Shown: positions 7,105 through 15,898, counted from the first letter of the stretch. The stretch: DNA of 64,000 nt from Thiodiazotropha sp040507225 (GCA_040507225.1 JBEVVG010000001.1:62001-126000); one strand, 5' to 3'. The notes: generated by a model from the letters alone, not told the origin. Program-made: numbers and translations.

Positions 7105-8322
7105 ATGTCCAATTACCAGAACGACTATACCGACGGTTTTTCCAACTGGGTGCAGGATTTCATGCGCCGGGATTCGGCCAGCGGGATCATCCTGATCTTC
7201 GCCGCCGCGTTGGCGATGATCCTGGAAAACTCTCCCTTCAACTGGCTCTATGACGCCCTGCTGAACACCCCGGTGGAAATTCGCCTGGGAGCCCTGCATC
7301 TCGACAAACCGCTGCTGCTGTGGATCAACGACGGCCTGATGGCGATCTTCTTCATGCTGATCGGCCTGGAAGTCAAGCGGGAGTTTCTCGAGGGTGAGCT
7401 TTCGCGTCTCGACCAGATCATGCTGCCGGGTCTGGGCGCCGTGGGCGGCATGCTGGTGCCTGCGGCAATCTACTATTTCCTCAACCAGGGAGACTCGCTG
7501 GCGCTCAATGGCTGGGCGATTCCCACCGCCACGGACATCGCCTTTGCTCTGGGTATCCTGAGCCTGGCGGGCAATCGGGTGCCGGTCTCGCTGCGGGTCT
7601 TTCTGATGGCGCTGGCGATCTTCGACGACCTGGGGGCGGTGATCATCATTGCGATCTTCTACACCGATGGCCTCTCCATGATGAGCATGATCATCGCCGC
7701 GGTGGTGCTGCTGTTGCTGTTCATCATGAACCGGATGAACGTCACCCGCCTGTCGGTCTACGTGGTGCTGGGCGTGGTGCTCTGGGTGGCGGTATTGAAA
7801 TCAGGGGTTCACGCAACCCTGGCGGGGGTTGCCCTGGGTCTGATGATTCCGATCCGGGACGCGAAACAACCGGACCGGTCACCGTTGCGTGAGGTAGAAC
7901 ATGGTCTGCATCAGTGGGTCGCGTTTCTGATCGTGCCCGTGTTCGCCTTCGCCAATGCGGGGGTATCGCTGTCAGGACTGACTCTGGATTCGCTGCTGGA
8001 ACCGGTGCCTCTGGGTATCGTGGCCGGACTGTTCGTCGGTAAACAGCTCGGTATCATGCTGTTCTGCGGTATCGCGATTCTGCTGGGATTTGCCCGGTTG
8101 CCCAGCAACGCCAGCTGGACGGGTTTTTATGCGACCAGTATTTTGTGCGGTATCGGTTTCACCATGAGTCTGTTTATCGCCTCTCTCGCCTTTGAACAGA
8201 CCGGTGGCGGTGCCCTCGTGAACGGTGACCGGTTGGGTATATTGCTTGGTTCCGGATTATCGACCCTGGTCGGCTTTTCATTGCTCATGCTGTTCAATCC
8301 GGCTTCGGAGAAACGAACCTGA
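7105..8322 (+). CDS. nhaA: Na+/H+ antiporter NhaA
   Basis: Inner-membrane electrogenic antiporter exporting Na+ for two H+, important for sodium and alkaline pH homeostasis. The 405-residue chain has the family's hallmarks: GLEVKREFLEGEL (about 87-99), TATDIAFALG with Asp144, and the paired aspartates Asp174-Asp175 in AIFDDLGAVI, matching E. coli Asp133, Asp163 and Asp164. About a dozen hydrophobic segments follow one another. AGGGGAG is placed well before the ATG. The next gene, 44 bases on, encodes a lone cyclic-nucleotide-binding domain and may share the transcript. Confidence 0.97.
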   Translation: MSNYQNDYTDGFSNWVQDFMRRDSASGIILIFAAALAMILENSPFNWLYDALLNTPVEIRLGALHLDKPLLLWINDGLMAIFFMLIGLEVKREFLEGELSRLDQIMLPGLGAVGGMLVPAAIYYFLNQGDSLALNGWAIPTATDIAFALGILSLAGNRVPVSLRVFLMALAIFDDLGAVIIIAIFYTDGLSMMSMIIAAVVLLLLFIMNRMNVTRLSVYVVLGVVLWVAVLKSGVHATLAGVALGLMIPIRDAKQPDRSPLREVEHGLHQWVAFLIVPVFAFANAGVSLSGLTLDSLLEPVPLGIVAGLFVGKQLGIMLFCGIAILLGFARLPSNASWTGFYATSILCGIGFTMSLFIASLAFEQTGGGALVNGDRLGILLGSGLSTLVGFSLLMLFNPASEKRT

Positions 8323-8366
8323 CGCCGGCATATGCCGGTCGGTGTTGACAGGTTAGAGGAGACGCC

Positions 8367-8837
8367 ATGGAATCCCGCCTGAAAATCCTTCAATCGATGC
8401 CGATCTTTGGCGGCATCACCGATGCCACGCTCACCTACCTGTTGGAGCGGGCTGAGATCCTGGATGTGGCAACCGGCGGGTATTTCTTCCGCGAACAGGA
8501 GATCGATAATTCGATCTACATTCTGGAACAGGGACGGGTGACCATCTATCGGACCTGGCAGGGTCGCGAATATCACCTGCGGGATCTCGCCACCGGTGAC
8601 TGTTTCGGTGAGATGGCCCTGATGGACTGCAAACCGCGCAGTGCCGCGGTACGGGCCCTGGAGCCCTGCCGCGCGATTCGCATCGAGGCGGGACTGATGT
8701 ACCAACTGTACGGGGTGGATCCTGAACAGTACCTGATGATCTACATGAACCTCGGGCGGGAGGTATGCCGACGCCTGCGGGATGCGGACAACCGCCTGTT
8801 TCTCAAACGCTGTGGCGGAGACGATCCGGAGCAGTAG
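8367..8837 (+). CDS. Single-domain cyclic nucleotide-binding (Crp-like) protein
   Basis: 156 residues that form one CNBD and nothing more: N-terminal helix, beta-roll with the phosphate-binding cassette FGEMALMDCKPRSA (80-93, including the Arg91 that contacts cyclic nucleotide phosphate), and a C-terminal helix. There is no helix-turn-helix, so it should not bind DNA like Crp. TTAGAGGAG precedes the ATG. It follows nhaA by 44 bases on the same strand, which suggests co-transcription and perhaps cyclic-nucleotide control of the antiporter or of another partner; that role is inference. The intact cassette suggests real ligand binding. Confidence 0.85.
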   Translation: MESRLKILQSMPIFGGITDATLTYLLERAEILDVATGGYFFREQEIDNSIYILEQGRVTIYRTWQGREYHLRDLATGDCFGEMALMDCKPRSAAVRALEPCRAIRIEAGLMYQLYGVDPEQYLMIYMNLGREVCRRLRDADNRLFLKRCGGDDPEQ

Positions 8838-8865
8838 TACGCCGTGGGCAGGCTTGGCGTCTGAA

Positions 8866-9816
8866 TCAGATGGCGTTACGCAGACCCAGATTGTGCGGAT
8901 GGGGATGCAGGTAGACCTGACGTGACATGTACTCGTCCGGGTGCAGTCGGAAATAGTGCCTGAGCAGGGTGATGGGCACCACCAGGGGGGTCTCGCCCCG
9001 CCGGTAGGATTCGATGCTTGCCACCAGTTCCTCCTTGTCATCCGGGCCGATACGTTTCTTCAGATAGCCGAGAATGTGCTGCAGCACATTCACGTGACGG
9101 CGACGGTTGACGCGCCGTTTCAGGGTCTGCATCAGCGATTCGTAATAGGATTCCGCCAATCCTTCCAGATCGCCGCCGGAGAGATCGGACAGGCCTCGTC
9201 CAAGGCGTTGGTAGGCCGCCTGTGAGTGGGCCATCACCAGATACTTGTGCCGGGTATGGAACTCGATCAACCGCTTGGCACTCAGGCCCTCGCGGATCAA
9301 CTCCTGCCAGCGCCGGGCAACGTAAACCCGGTTGACAAAATTTTCCCTCAGCACCGGGTCGTTCAATCGACCTTCCTCCTCAACCGGCAGGTTGGGCCAG
9401 GCCTGCATCAGGGCATGTGCGAAGATTCCCGTTCCCTTGCGCGGCGCGGGGCCGCCCTTGGCGGAATAGACTTTGACCCGTTCCATGCCGCAGCTTGGGG
9501 AGTTCTTTTTCAGGATGAAACCGCACAGGTCAGCCAGCTGTGGCGTCTGTTCATCAGCGTAGGCCTGCATGCGATCAGTGAGGTCCCAGTGTGGATCCTC
9601 GACCCCCACCAGGCGTGGGGACTCGGGGTCCCCCATCAGGCGGATGGTCGGGCGGGGCACCCCCAGACCGATGCCGGTCTCAGGACACAGCGGACGATAG
9701 TCGAAGTGGGCCCCCAGCTGGTTGAGGATAAAGGCGTCGGCCTTGTGGCCGCCGTCATAGCGGACCTTGTGGCCGAGCAGGCAGGCACTGATTCCGAGAA
9801 GCGGTTTGGTCGTCAT
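8866..9816 (-). CDS. DUF523 (TudS-like) - DUF1722 (YbgA) protein
   Basis: About 316 residues from ATG 9816. The N-terminal half is DUF523, starting GISACLLGHKVRYDGGHK; cysteines 12, 44 (LCPE) and 109 (SPSCG) match the positions that hold the iron-sulfur cluster in the thiouracil desulfidase TudS. The C-terminal third is DUF1722, the domain of E. coli YbgA (RHKYLVMAHSQAAYQRLG, about 189-206). Upstream in-frame ATGs at 9882 and 9897 exist; the 9882 one overlaps the photolyase stop as ATGA, so coupled translation with a 22-residue extension is possible. In E. coli ybgA is also paired with the photolyase gene. Function: inferred sulfur-removal from modified bases; not proven. Confidence 0.85.
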   Translation of the reverse strand: MTTKPLLGISACLLGHKVRYDGGHKADAFILNQLGAHFDYRPLCPETGIGLGVPRPTIRLMGDPESPRLVGVEDPHWDLTDRMQAYADEQTPQLADLCGFILKKNSPSCGMERVKVYSAKGGPAPRKGTGIFAHALMQAWPNLPVEEEGRLNDPVLRENFVNRVYVARRWQELIREGLSAKRLIEFHTRHKYLVMAHSQAAYQRLGRGLSDLSGGDLEGLAESYYESLMQTLKRRVNRRRHVNVLQHILGYLKKRIGPDDKEELVASIESYRRGETPLVVPITLLRHYFRLHPDEYMSRQVYLHPHPHNLGLRNAI

Positions 9817-9878
9817 TGTCTGTCCGGTTAGGGGTTTCGGGGTTTTGTCCGGCCTGGCCGATCGGCCAGACGGGATAG

Positions 9879-11330
9879 TCATTTGATCCTGTCCCATCTT
9901 TCAAGGGCGCTGTGTCGTGTGGCCGCAAGGTCCGCGATGGGCTCGGGATAATCTCTGCCGAGCCGGATACCGGCCTGGCCGAGGAGTTTACTATCCGCCT
10001 CCCAGGGGGCGTTAAGCATTTTGTCCGGCAATGCGGCGATTTCCGGTACCCAGTAGCGGATGTATTCCCCCTGCGGGTCGAAGCGTACACCCTGACGTAC
10101 CGGGTTGAAGATGCGGAAATAGGGAGCGGCATCGGCACCGCAACCGGCGCACCATTGCCAGCCCATGGAATTGTTGGCAAGGTCTGCGTCAACCAGGGTG
10201 TCCCAGAACCATCGGGCGCCTTCCAGCCAGTGGATGCCCAGGTTTTTGGTCAGCAGGGAGGCCGCGATCATCCGCACCCGGTTGTGCATCCAGCCGGTGT
10301 GCCAGAGTTCACGCATCCCCGCATCGACGATGGGAATGCCGGTCTGGCCCTGTTGCCAGCGTTGCAACTGTTCCCGGGACTGTGCGGGATTCGCCCAGGA
10401 AAAATTCTCGAAACGGGGGTCGAAGGGGGCCTGGTCGGTGTGCGGAAAATGCTCCAGCAGATACGCGGAGAACTCCCGCCAGGCAAGCTGTCTCAGATAC
10501 TCCGTCCCGTCGCTGCCGCGCCCCCTGCGACCGTGCACGGCATCGCGGTGCGTGGCGATGCCCTGAAGCAGTTGCCTGGGACCGATTTCACCGAAATGCA
10601 GATGCGCAGAGAGCCTCGAGGTCCCCAGCAGGTCGGGACGGTCCCGCCACTCCGGGTAGTCTTCGATGACCCGCTTGAGAAACTGTTTGAAACGGTCCCG
10701 GGCGCCGGCCTCGCCCGGTTTCCAGGTGTCGTAAAAACCCTGGTCCCAACCGATTTTCGGTAACAACTGCAGTGAGTCCAGGGACACGGAGGCGGTTCTA
10801 TCCGGCAAGGGCGGCAGGGTTTTTGGTATCCCCTTGGGCCGGCCGATGAGCAGACCCTGCGCCTGCAGCGCCTTCCAGAACGGGGTGAAAACCCGATACG
10901 GTGTGCCGCCACCGGTTTTAAGGGGTTCCCCTTGAATGAGCCGGTTGGCGTCGTGTTCTTCGACACTCACCCCCATTTCCGCCAGCGCCTCGCGCAATGC
11001 CTGGTCACGCTGCCGGCAGGCGGGGTCCGGGAGGCGGTTCCAGCAAATGCGGGAAACCCGGGCCTGCTCCACGAAGCGCTTGAGAACAGTCAGGCTGTCA
11101 CCCTGTGCCAGGACCAGTCTCGATTGCCGGTGGCGCAGGGAGTCGTCCAATGCCGCCAGGCTGTGATGCAGCCACCAGTTGGAAGCAGCGCCGGGTTGCC
11201 AGGGAGCCTCCTCCCCGGGAGACTGAATGAAAAGAGGGATCAGCTGGTTGGCATCCTTGAGCGCCGCCTGCAGAGCCGGGTTGTCTGACAGGCGGAGGTC
11301 ACGTCTGAACCAGATCAGGGTGGTGGTCAT
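9879..11330 (-). CDS. phr: Deoxyribodipyrimidine photolyase
   Basis: Blue-light flavoprotein that repairs cyclobutane pyrimidine dimers. The 483-residue length is right for class I photolyase. It begins TTTLIWFRRDLRLSDNPAL, the antenna-domain signature, and the C-terminal FAD domain has GIPIVDAGMREL, GWMHNRVRM and the WDTLVDADLANNSMGWQW segment that binds FAD and substrate. The downstream DUF523-DUF1722 gene may start within its stop codon. The ATG is at 11330; no strong ribosome binding site is evident. Confidence 0.95.
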   Translation of the reverse strand: MTTTLIWFRRDLRLSDNPALQAALKDANQLIPLFIQSPGEEAPWQPGAASNWWLHHSLAALDDSLRHRQSRLVLAQGDSLTVLKRFVEQARVSRICWNRLPDPACRQRDQALREALAEMGVSVEEHDANRLIQGEPLKTGGGTPYRVFTPFWKALQAQGLLIGRPKGIPKTLPPLPDRTASVSLDSLQLLPKIGWDQGFYDTWKPGEAGARDRFKQFLKRVIEDYPEWRDRPDLLGTSRLSAHLHFGEIGPRQLLQGIATHRDAVHGRRGRGSDGTEYLRQLAWREFSAYLLEHFPHTDQAPFDPRFENFSWANPAQSREQLQRWQQGQTGIPIVDAGMRELWHTGWMHNRVRMIAASLLTKNLGIHWLEGARWFWDTLVDADLANNSMGWQWCAGCGADAAPYFRIFNPVRQGVRFDPQGEYIRYWVPEIAALPDKMLNAPWEADSKLLGQAGIRLGRDYPEPIADLAATRHSALERWDRIK

Positions 11331-11494
11331 CGGGCCTTCCGCAGAGGCATGGGTTGGTCTGTTCTGCTGGGTTGCTTCCCATACAGGCTATGCAGCCTAG
11401 CCTAGCACAAGGCCGTTACGGCATCCGCTTGGGTATTCTGGGGGAAATCCGCGTGCCGCAGCAGCAGGACAGATGTGAAGATAGACTTAACCGC

Positions 11495-11917
11495 TCAGTT
11501 GAGCCAGACGCCTTTCGCGGCAAACCACTCCTTGTCGATGCGCCAGCTGACCTTCTCGATATCGTCCCGCTCCAGGATCAGCTTGCGTACCTTGCCCTGT
11601 ATCGCGCCGAGTTCTTTCTGCGCGGCGATCACAGCGGGGTCCTGGTCGCTCTTGGTGCTCAGGGCGGGTTTGATCATTCCGAGGAATGTGATCGCGGGTA
11701 CCGCATTGGTCCGGGGGGTTGAGACATAGGCGGTGGTGCCGACGATCTGCATGACGTGAAAAGGGTAGGGATAGGCGGATATCTGCGGGTCACTGCTGAG
11801 CGTGTCATTGATCTCACCGATACGGAAATCCAGGGACATCAGCCAGGCAATCAGCCCCAGCAGCAGGATGCCGCCCAGTATTCCTGCGTAGATTTTGGTG
11901 CCTCGGTCCAGACTCAT
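11495..11917 (-). CDS. Unknown membrane-anchored protein
   Basis: 140 residues; not recognised. One transmembrane helix near the N-terminus (about 10-28, GILGGILLLGLIAWL), with a short basic lead, then a soluble part expected in the periplasm with a run of beta-prone residues (PFHVMQIVGTTAYVST) and a helical region near 90-125 (QKELGAIQGKVRKLILERDDIEK). GGAGAAGC precedes the ATG, which supports the start. It stands alone between photolyase (same strand, 164 bases downstream) and the YdbH gene (opposite strand). Confidence 0.7.
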   Translation of the reverse strand: MSLDRGTKIYAGILGGILLLGLIAWLMSLDFRIGEINDTLSSDPQISAYPYPFHVMQIVGTTAYVSTPRTNAVPAITFLGMIKPALSTKSDQDPAVIAAQKELGAIQGKVRKLILERDDIEKVSWRIDKEWFAAKGVWLN

Positions 11918-12410
11918 CGCTGCTTCTCCCTGAGGAATCGGGTGGATGTTCGTATCCCATCCAAACTAAAGGAACCACCGGATGGTCTCAATGACAATCC
12001 TCAGCCACTCCCGAACGACTGACGGGTTCTTTTACAATCTGGCTGTACTGGGCTTGGGAAGATTTAGTTTTTTAGTTTTGAATTTTGAGTTGAGGTGTTC
12101 GCTGTGCTCACGTGTTTAGATTACCTCTCTCCCTGGTCCTCTCCCGCAAGAGGAGAGGGGTATCTGATCATCTGTGAGCGCAGCGAACTCCCCAACCCAT
12201 CACGCGATACTTGGCGACAGCTTCTTTGACGGAGCAGCATGGGTAGTCAAGTATTGTCTTAGTGGCCATCCGGTAACCCGAACCCAATCAGCCCATGAAT
12301 CATTTCACCCAAGGCAGCGGCGGATCACCCGCGGCGGAAACAGGCATGACGCGTCACCCAGTTGAAACAGCTGCTCAGTTGCGTACCCGTACCTCAGTGG
12401 ATCGGCAGGC
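11918..12410. other. Gene-free stretch with a repeat element
   Basis: 493 bases with no supported gene. Positions 12061-12190 hold an A/T-rich heptad-like tract and inverted GAGTTCGCT-type arms (entered separately). The remainder would carry the promoter for the YdbH gene. Confidence 0.6.
12061..12190. repeat. Intergenic element with inverted GTTCGCT arms and A/T heptads
   Basis: An A/T tract (12061-12092, units like TTTTGAA/TTTTGAG) leads into GTGTTCGCTGTGCTCACG (12095-12112). At 12173-12190 stands TGTGAGCGCAGCGAACTC, its inverted counterpart with 15 of 18 bases matching. Between them is a hairpin-forming CCTCTC...GAGAGG segment (12138-12158). The same arms in the same outward order recur at 31782-31908, so this looks like a small dispersed element without coding capacity. 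Confidence 0.6.
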
Positions 12411-14468
12411 ATGATGATCCCGGGCAGCAAATTGTGGTTCGGGCTCGTTCTGGTCGGCCTGGGGCTTGTCGGTGGTGCGGTGTTTTCCGCGCAGCCCGGA
12501 CTGTCACTTTCCCTGCAGCGCCTCTCATCGGAGTCCTGGATCGCGGAGGATATCCAGGTGACGCTTGCGACCACTCCATCGGGACTGAGCGCCCGATTCA
12601 TGATGCAGCGTTTTGCACACCCTGCATTTCAAGGGGATCTGAAGGGGGTGGTGGTGGATTGCCCCGAACTGATCGAGGATGAGCAGGGCTTCCGCTGTCC
12701 CAGCGGACACCTGACAGTCCGGGAATCGGCCTATGGTCCCCAGACGCTCGATATCAACGCAAGCTATTCACGCTCCGGAGCCTATACCCTGAAAGTGCGA
12801 TCGCTGCAGCTGTTCGGGGGGGCGGTGACCCTGGACATGCAGGGTTCCGGCGATGCCTGGAATCTGGAACTGCAGGCCAAACCGCTCGAACTGAACGCAC
12901 TGTCCCCGGTTTACCCCGGGTTGCTGCCCGGGGACAGCAGCCTGTCCGGGCGCGCAGGGATCAGTCTGCGACTGCAGGGCGATGCCCAGGGCGTGGTGGC
13001 GCTCAAGGGGAATGGTCGACTTGATGGGCTGAACTACTCGGATGGCTCCGGGTTGCATGTCGCCGAGGCGGGTGCGGGAAGATGGACGCTTGATGCAACG
13101 CGTCGGGGCAGGGCCTGGAAGGGTCGGGCCGAACTGCAGGTCGACTCGGGGATGTACTATTCCGATCCGTTCTACCTGGAGGTGGCTCAGACACCGGTGA
13201 AGCTGCATCTGCAGGGTGAATGGACGCCCGCTGCATCGCGCGTGAGGCTGGACGATGCGGGGTTGCAGTTCGCACCCATGATTCAGGCACAGGGTCAGGC
13301 AAGCATCGACCTGGCGAAGCAGCGCATCGATGAGGCTCGGCTAAGCTTGAGCAGTACGGGCCTGCAGGGCTTCTACAAGACCCTGCTGCAGCCCCTGCTG
13401 ATCGGTTCACTCCTCGACGAGCTGGAGTTGTCGGGGGGCATGCAAGCGGACCTGCGGATCGAAGCCAATCAGCTGAGCGCCCTGCAAGCCGGACTGCACG
13501 GTGTCACGGTGAACGATCGTAAGGGACTGTTTTCCGCCCGGGAACTGCAGGGCCGGTTGCTCTGGCCGCATGCCCCGGAGGCATCCCCGAGTGAACTGCA
13601 ACTGGCGGGTGGGGCACTCTATGGCATCGACCTGGGGCCGATGCACCTCCGCTTTACCTCGGATGAGTCGAGCATTCGCACGTTGGAGCCGGTGACGATA
13701 CCGCTGCTGCAGGGGCGTTTGAGTATCGATCGTTTCGAGGCCCGGGATCCCTTCGGCGGATCCCCGGTCTGGCAGACCGGGGCGAAACTGACGGATCTGT
13801 CCCTGACGGAGCTGTCCCAGGCATTCGGCTGGCCGGCGTTGAGCGGTAGTCTGAACGGTTCCCTGCCCGCCATGAACTACCGGGATCACAGCCTGAGCCT
13901 GGATGGCGCACTGCAGGTGGATGTCTTCGACGGGCAAGTCACGGTGGATGACCTGGTGATCAGGAATCCCCTCGGCCGGGTGCCGGAATTGTTCGCCGAT
14001 GCGGAATTCCGCCATCTGAATCTGGCGCCGATCACCCAGACCTTCTCCTTCGGGCACATGGAAGGGGGACTCGAAGGCTGGGTCCGTGATCTGCATCTGA
14101 TCAGCTGGGAACCGGTGGCCTTCCAGGCGCTGTTGCAGACACCGCAGGACGATCCGTTGACGCATCGAATCAGTCAGCGGGCGATCGATGATCTGACCGC
14201 CCTCGGAAACGGGGTCGGTTCCGGGTTGTCAAAAACCTTCATGGGGATTTTCAAGGAGTTTCGCTACAATCGGATGATGTTGCGTGTGGCCCTCACCGGT
14301 GATCAGGCAGAGCTCGACGGCATACCCCATGGAGACGGCGGCTACTATCTCGTGGAAGGTGCCGGATTGCCAAGGATCGATGTGATCGCGCGCAACCGGA
14401 GGGTCGCCTGGAAGACCCTGCTGGCACGTTTGCGGAATATTCGTGTCGAAGGCGTGCAGGTAAAGTAA
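12411..14468 (+). CDS. ydbH: YdbH-like intermembrane (AsmA-like) protein
   Basis: 685 residues. An N-terminal signal-anchor (about 7-27) is followed by a long, almost entirely beta-strand chain with no enzyme motif, as in the bridge-like AsmA-like proteins YhdP, TamB and YdbH that move phospholipids between inner and outer membranes. The C-terminal part has the YdbH-type run LDGALQVDVFDGQVTVDDL, then a conserved-looking FRHLNLAPITQTFSFGHMEG. Assignment to YdbH rather than other family members rests on the gene just downstream, a DUF1318 lipoprotein related to E. coli YdbL, which accompanies ydbH. Tandem ATGs at 12411 and 12414 leave the start ambiguous by one residue; the site before them is weak. 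Confidence 0.85.
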   Translation: MMIPGSKLWFGLVLVGLGLVGGAVFSAQPGLSLSLQRLSSESWIAEDIQVTLATTPSGLSARFMMQRFAHPAFQGDLKGVVVDCPELIEDEQGFRCPSGHLTVRESAYGPQTLDINASYSRSGAYTLKVRSLQLFGGAVTLDMQGSGDAWNLELQAKPLELNALSPVYPGLLPGDSSLSGRAGISLRLQGDAQGVVALKGNGRLDGLNYSDGSGLHVAEAGAGRWTLDATRRGRAWKGRAELQVDSGMYYSDPFYLEVAQTPVKLHLQGEWTPAASRVRLDDAGLQFAPMIQAQGQASIDLAKQRIDEARLSLSSTGLQGFYKTLLQPLLIGSLLDELELSGGMQADLRIEANQLSALQAGLHGVTVNDRKGLFSARELQGRLLWPHAPEASPSELQLAGGALYGIDLGPMHLRFTSDESSIRTLEPVTIPLLQGRLSIDRFEARDPFGGSPVWQTGAKLTDLSLTELSQAFGWPALSGSLNGSLPAMNYRDHSLSLDGALQVDVFDGQVTVDDLVIRNPLGRVPELFADAEFRHLNLAPITQTFSFGHMEGGLEGWVRDLHLISWEPVAFQALLQTPQDDPLTHRISQRAIDDLTALGNGVGSGLSKTFMGIFKEFRYNRMMLRVALTGDQAELDGIPHGDGGYYLVEGAGLPRIDVIARNRRVAWKTLLARLRNIRVEGVQVK

Positions 14469-14500
14469 AAACAACGCTTCCCGAGGGGAGGGGCATCATC

Positions 14501-15133
14501 ATGTTACGACGTCTGAGCGGTTATCTGGTTCTGGCATTGAGTCTTGCCGCTTGTGTCACGATCAACATCTACTTTCCGGCCGCAGCCGCGGAAGAAGCGG
14601 CCCGGACGATTGTCAGGGATGTGCTCAACGAGGGCGGCGATGCGACGCCCGGCGGGCCACAGCCTGCTGAACCCGCAACCCCTGAAGATCCGCAGAGCCG
14701 CCTGGATGCCCGGCCGTCGGTCTGGGTGGTGGGTCTCGAGACGGTGATCAGCGCGATCATCCCCCCGGTGCAGGCCGCGCCGCCCAATATCGCCATCGAT
14801 TCACCGGCCATCCGCGGGCTGCGGGCCGCAATGGCGGATCGTCAGGCAGACCTGGCCCCCTACTACCTCTCGGGGGCCCTGGGGTTCACCCACACGGGTA
14901 GCGTGGCGGTACGTGATCTGAAGCTTGTGCCTCTGCCGGAGCGTAACAAGGTGAAAAAGCTGGTGGCGGACGAGAACGGGGATCGACAGGCCCTGTACGC
15001 GGAGATTGCCCGGGCCAACGGCCATCCCGAATGGACCGAGCAGATTCGTCAGATTTTCGCCAAGGTTTGGGTCGAGGAGGCCCCCAAGGGCTATTGGCAC
15101 CAGGACGCCCAGGGTGGCTGGCAGCAAAAATAG
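14501..15133 (+). CDS. DUF1318 (YdbL-like) lipoprotein with YnbE-like N-terminus
   Basis: 210 residues with a signal peptide ending in a lipobox (LSLAAC, Cys18), so probably an outer-membrane lipoprotein. Right after the cysteine comes VTINIYFPAAAAEEAA, resembling the short beta-strand region of E. coli YnbE (ITINMNV); the last 70 residues (KLVADENGDRQALYAEIA ... PKGYWHQDAQGGWQQK) match YdbL/DUF1318. A Pro/Ala/Asp-rich linker lies between. In E. coli ydbH, ynbE and ydbL are three genes; YnbE extends the YdbH bridge and YdbL regulates it. Here one protein seems to hold both features. GAGGGGAGG precedes the ATG, and the YdbH gene ends 32 bases upstream. Confidence 0.8.
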   Translation: MLRRLSGYLVLALSLAACVTINIYFPAAAAEEAARTIVRDVLNEGGDATPGGPQPAEPATPEDPQSRLDARPSVWVVGLETVISAIIPPVQAAPPNIAIDSPAIRGLRAAMADRQADLAPYYLSGALGFTHTGSVAVRDLKLVPLPERNKVKKLVADENGDRQALYAEIARANGHPEWTEQIRQIFAKVWVEEAPKGYWHQDAQGGWQQK

Positions 15134-15220
15134 CGCTGACAGACGCAGCCTGGCACAACAGAGCAGGCCGTGGGTTCCGTCCTCGGCCCCGTATCGCGTC
15201 AGCTCGCAGCAAGCCCCCGC

Positions 15221-15898
15221 TCAGCTCAGCAGGTAGATCTGCTCGAGCATCTGGCTCACACCCCGGTCTCCATAGCGACCACTGTCCTTCAGCAGGTCCA
15301 GGGTGTGCAGCGGGCTGACGCTGAATCGCCCCTCGAAGAGGCTTCTCACCTCGGCCTCGGGAACGCTGTAGGGCGGGCCGGCCATCTCATGCTGCGGATA
15401 ACTCATGCTCACCAGGAGTATCCTGATGCGCTCGGGCAGGGTCTCGATGAGCATTTGCGCAAACTGTTTGCGCTGCTCGGGGTTCAGGGCCACCAAGGAA
15501 GCCCGATCATACACCGCGTCCAGGTCCTGCAGCGGGATCTCCGGCAGATCGAAGATATCACCGCAATAGAGTTCGAAGGGACCTGAAGACCAGCGTTCGA
15601 ACGCACCGGCCGGGGTGATCTCCGGGGTCATGCCATGTTCCTGGAAGAACGCCTCGACCGCGATCCGGCTCAACTCGACCCCGCGAATGAAATAACCCTG
15701 TTCGGCCAGCCAGACCATGTCACGGCTCTTGCCGCACAAGGGGGCGAGCACCCGCGATCCGGCCGGCAGGGCCAGGCTGTGCCAGTGGTTGAGCAGGTGA
15801 GCGTTGAACTCCACGTGGTGCCAGCCGATGTTGTTGTCCCGCCAGCGCTGAATCCAGTTTTCGTTGGGTGCGCGAAGTTGAGGGGGGATGTCTGTCAT
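15221..15898 (-). CDS. tpm: Thiopurine S-methyltransferase family protein
   Basis: S-adenosylmethionine-dependent methyltransferase of the TPMT family, in bacteria linked to methylation of selenium and tellurium oxyanions. From ATG 15898 it has 225 residues, close to the usual 217. It shows the family start (ENWIQRWRDNNIGWH), the SAM loop VLAPLCGKSRDMVWLAEQG, acidic GVELS, and DAVYDRASLVALNP. An in-frame ATG at 15964 would add 22 residues of no family resemblance. No obvious operon partner; it converges with the DUF1318 gene. Confidence 0.93.
   Translation of the reverse strand: MTDIPPQLRAPNENWIQRWRDNNIGWHHVEFNAHLLNHWHSLALPAGSRVLAPLCGKSRDMVWLAEQGYFIRGVELSRIAVEAFFQEHGMTPEITPAGAFERWSSGPFELYCGDIFDLPEIPLQDLDAVYDRASLVALNPEQRKQFAQMLIETLPERIRILLVSMSYPQHEMAGPPYSVPEAEVRSLFEGRFSVSPLHTLDLLKDSGRYGDRGVSQMLEQIYLLS

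Noticed and set aside
8324..8341. CCGGCATATGCCGG palindrome after nhaA as terminator
   Set aside because: No T run, and the CNBD gene starts about 30 bases later with its ribosome binding site, so read-through is more likely.
11488..11513. Shared TTAACCGCTCAG...AGACGC sequence here and at 37537-37562
   Set aside because: A 12-base exact match with loose flanks; one copy is the 3' end of a gene and the other intergenic, and two copies are too few to call a repeat.
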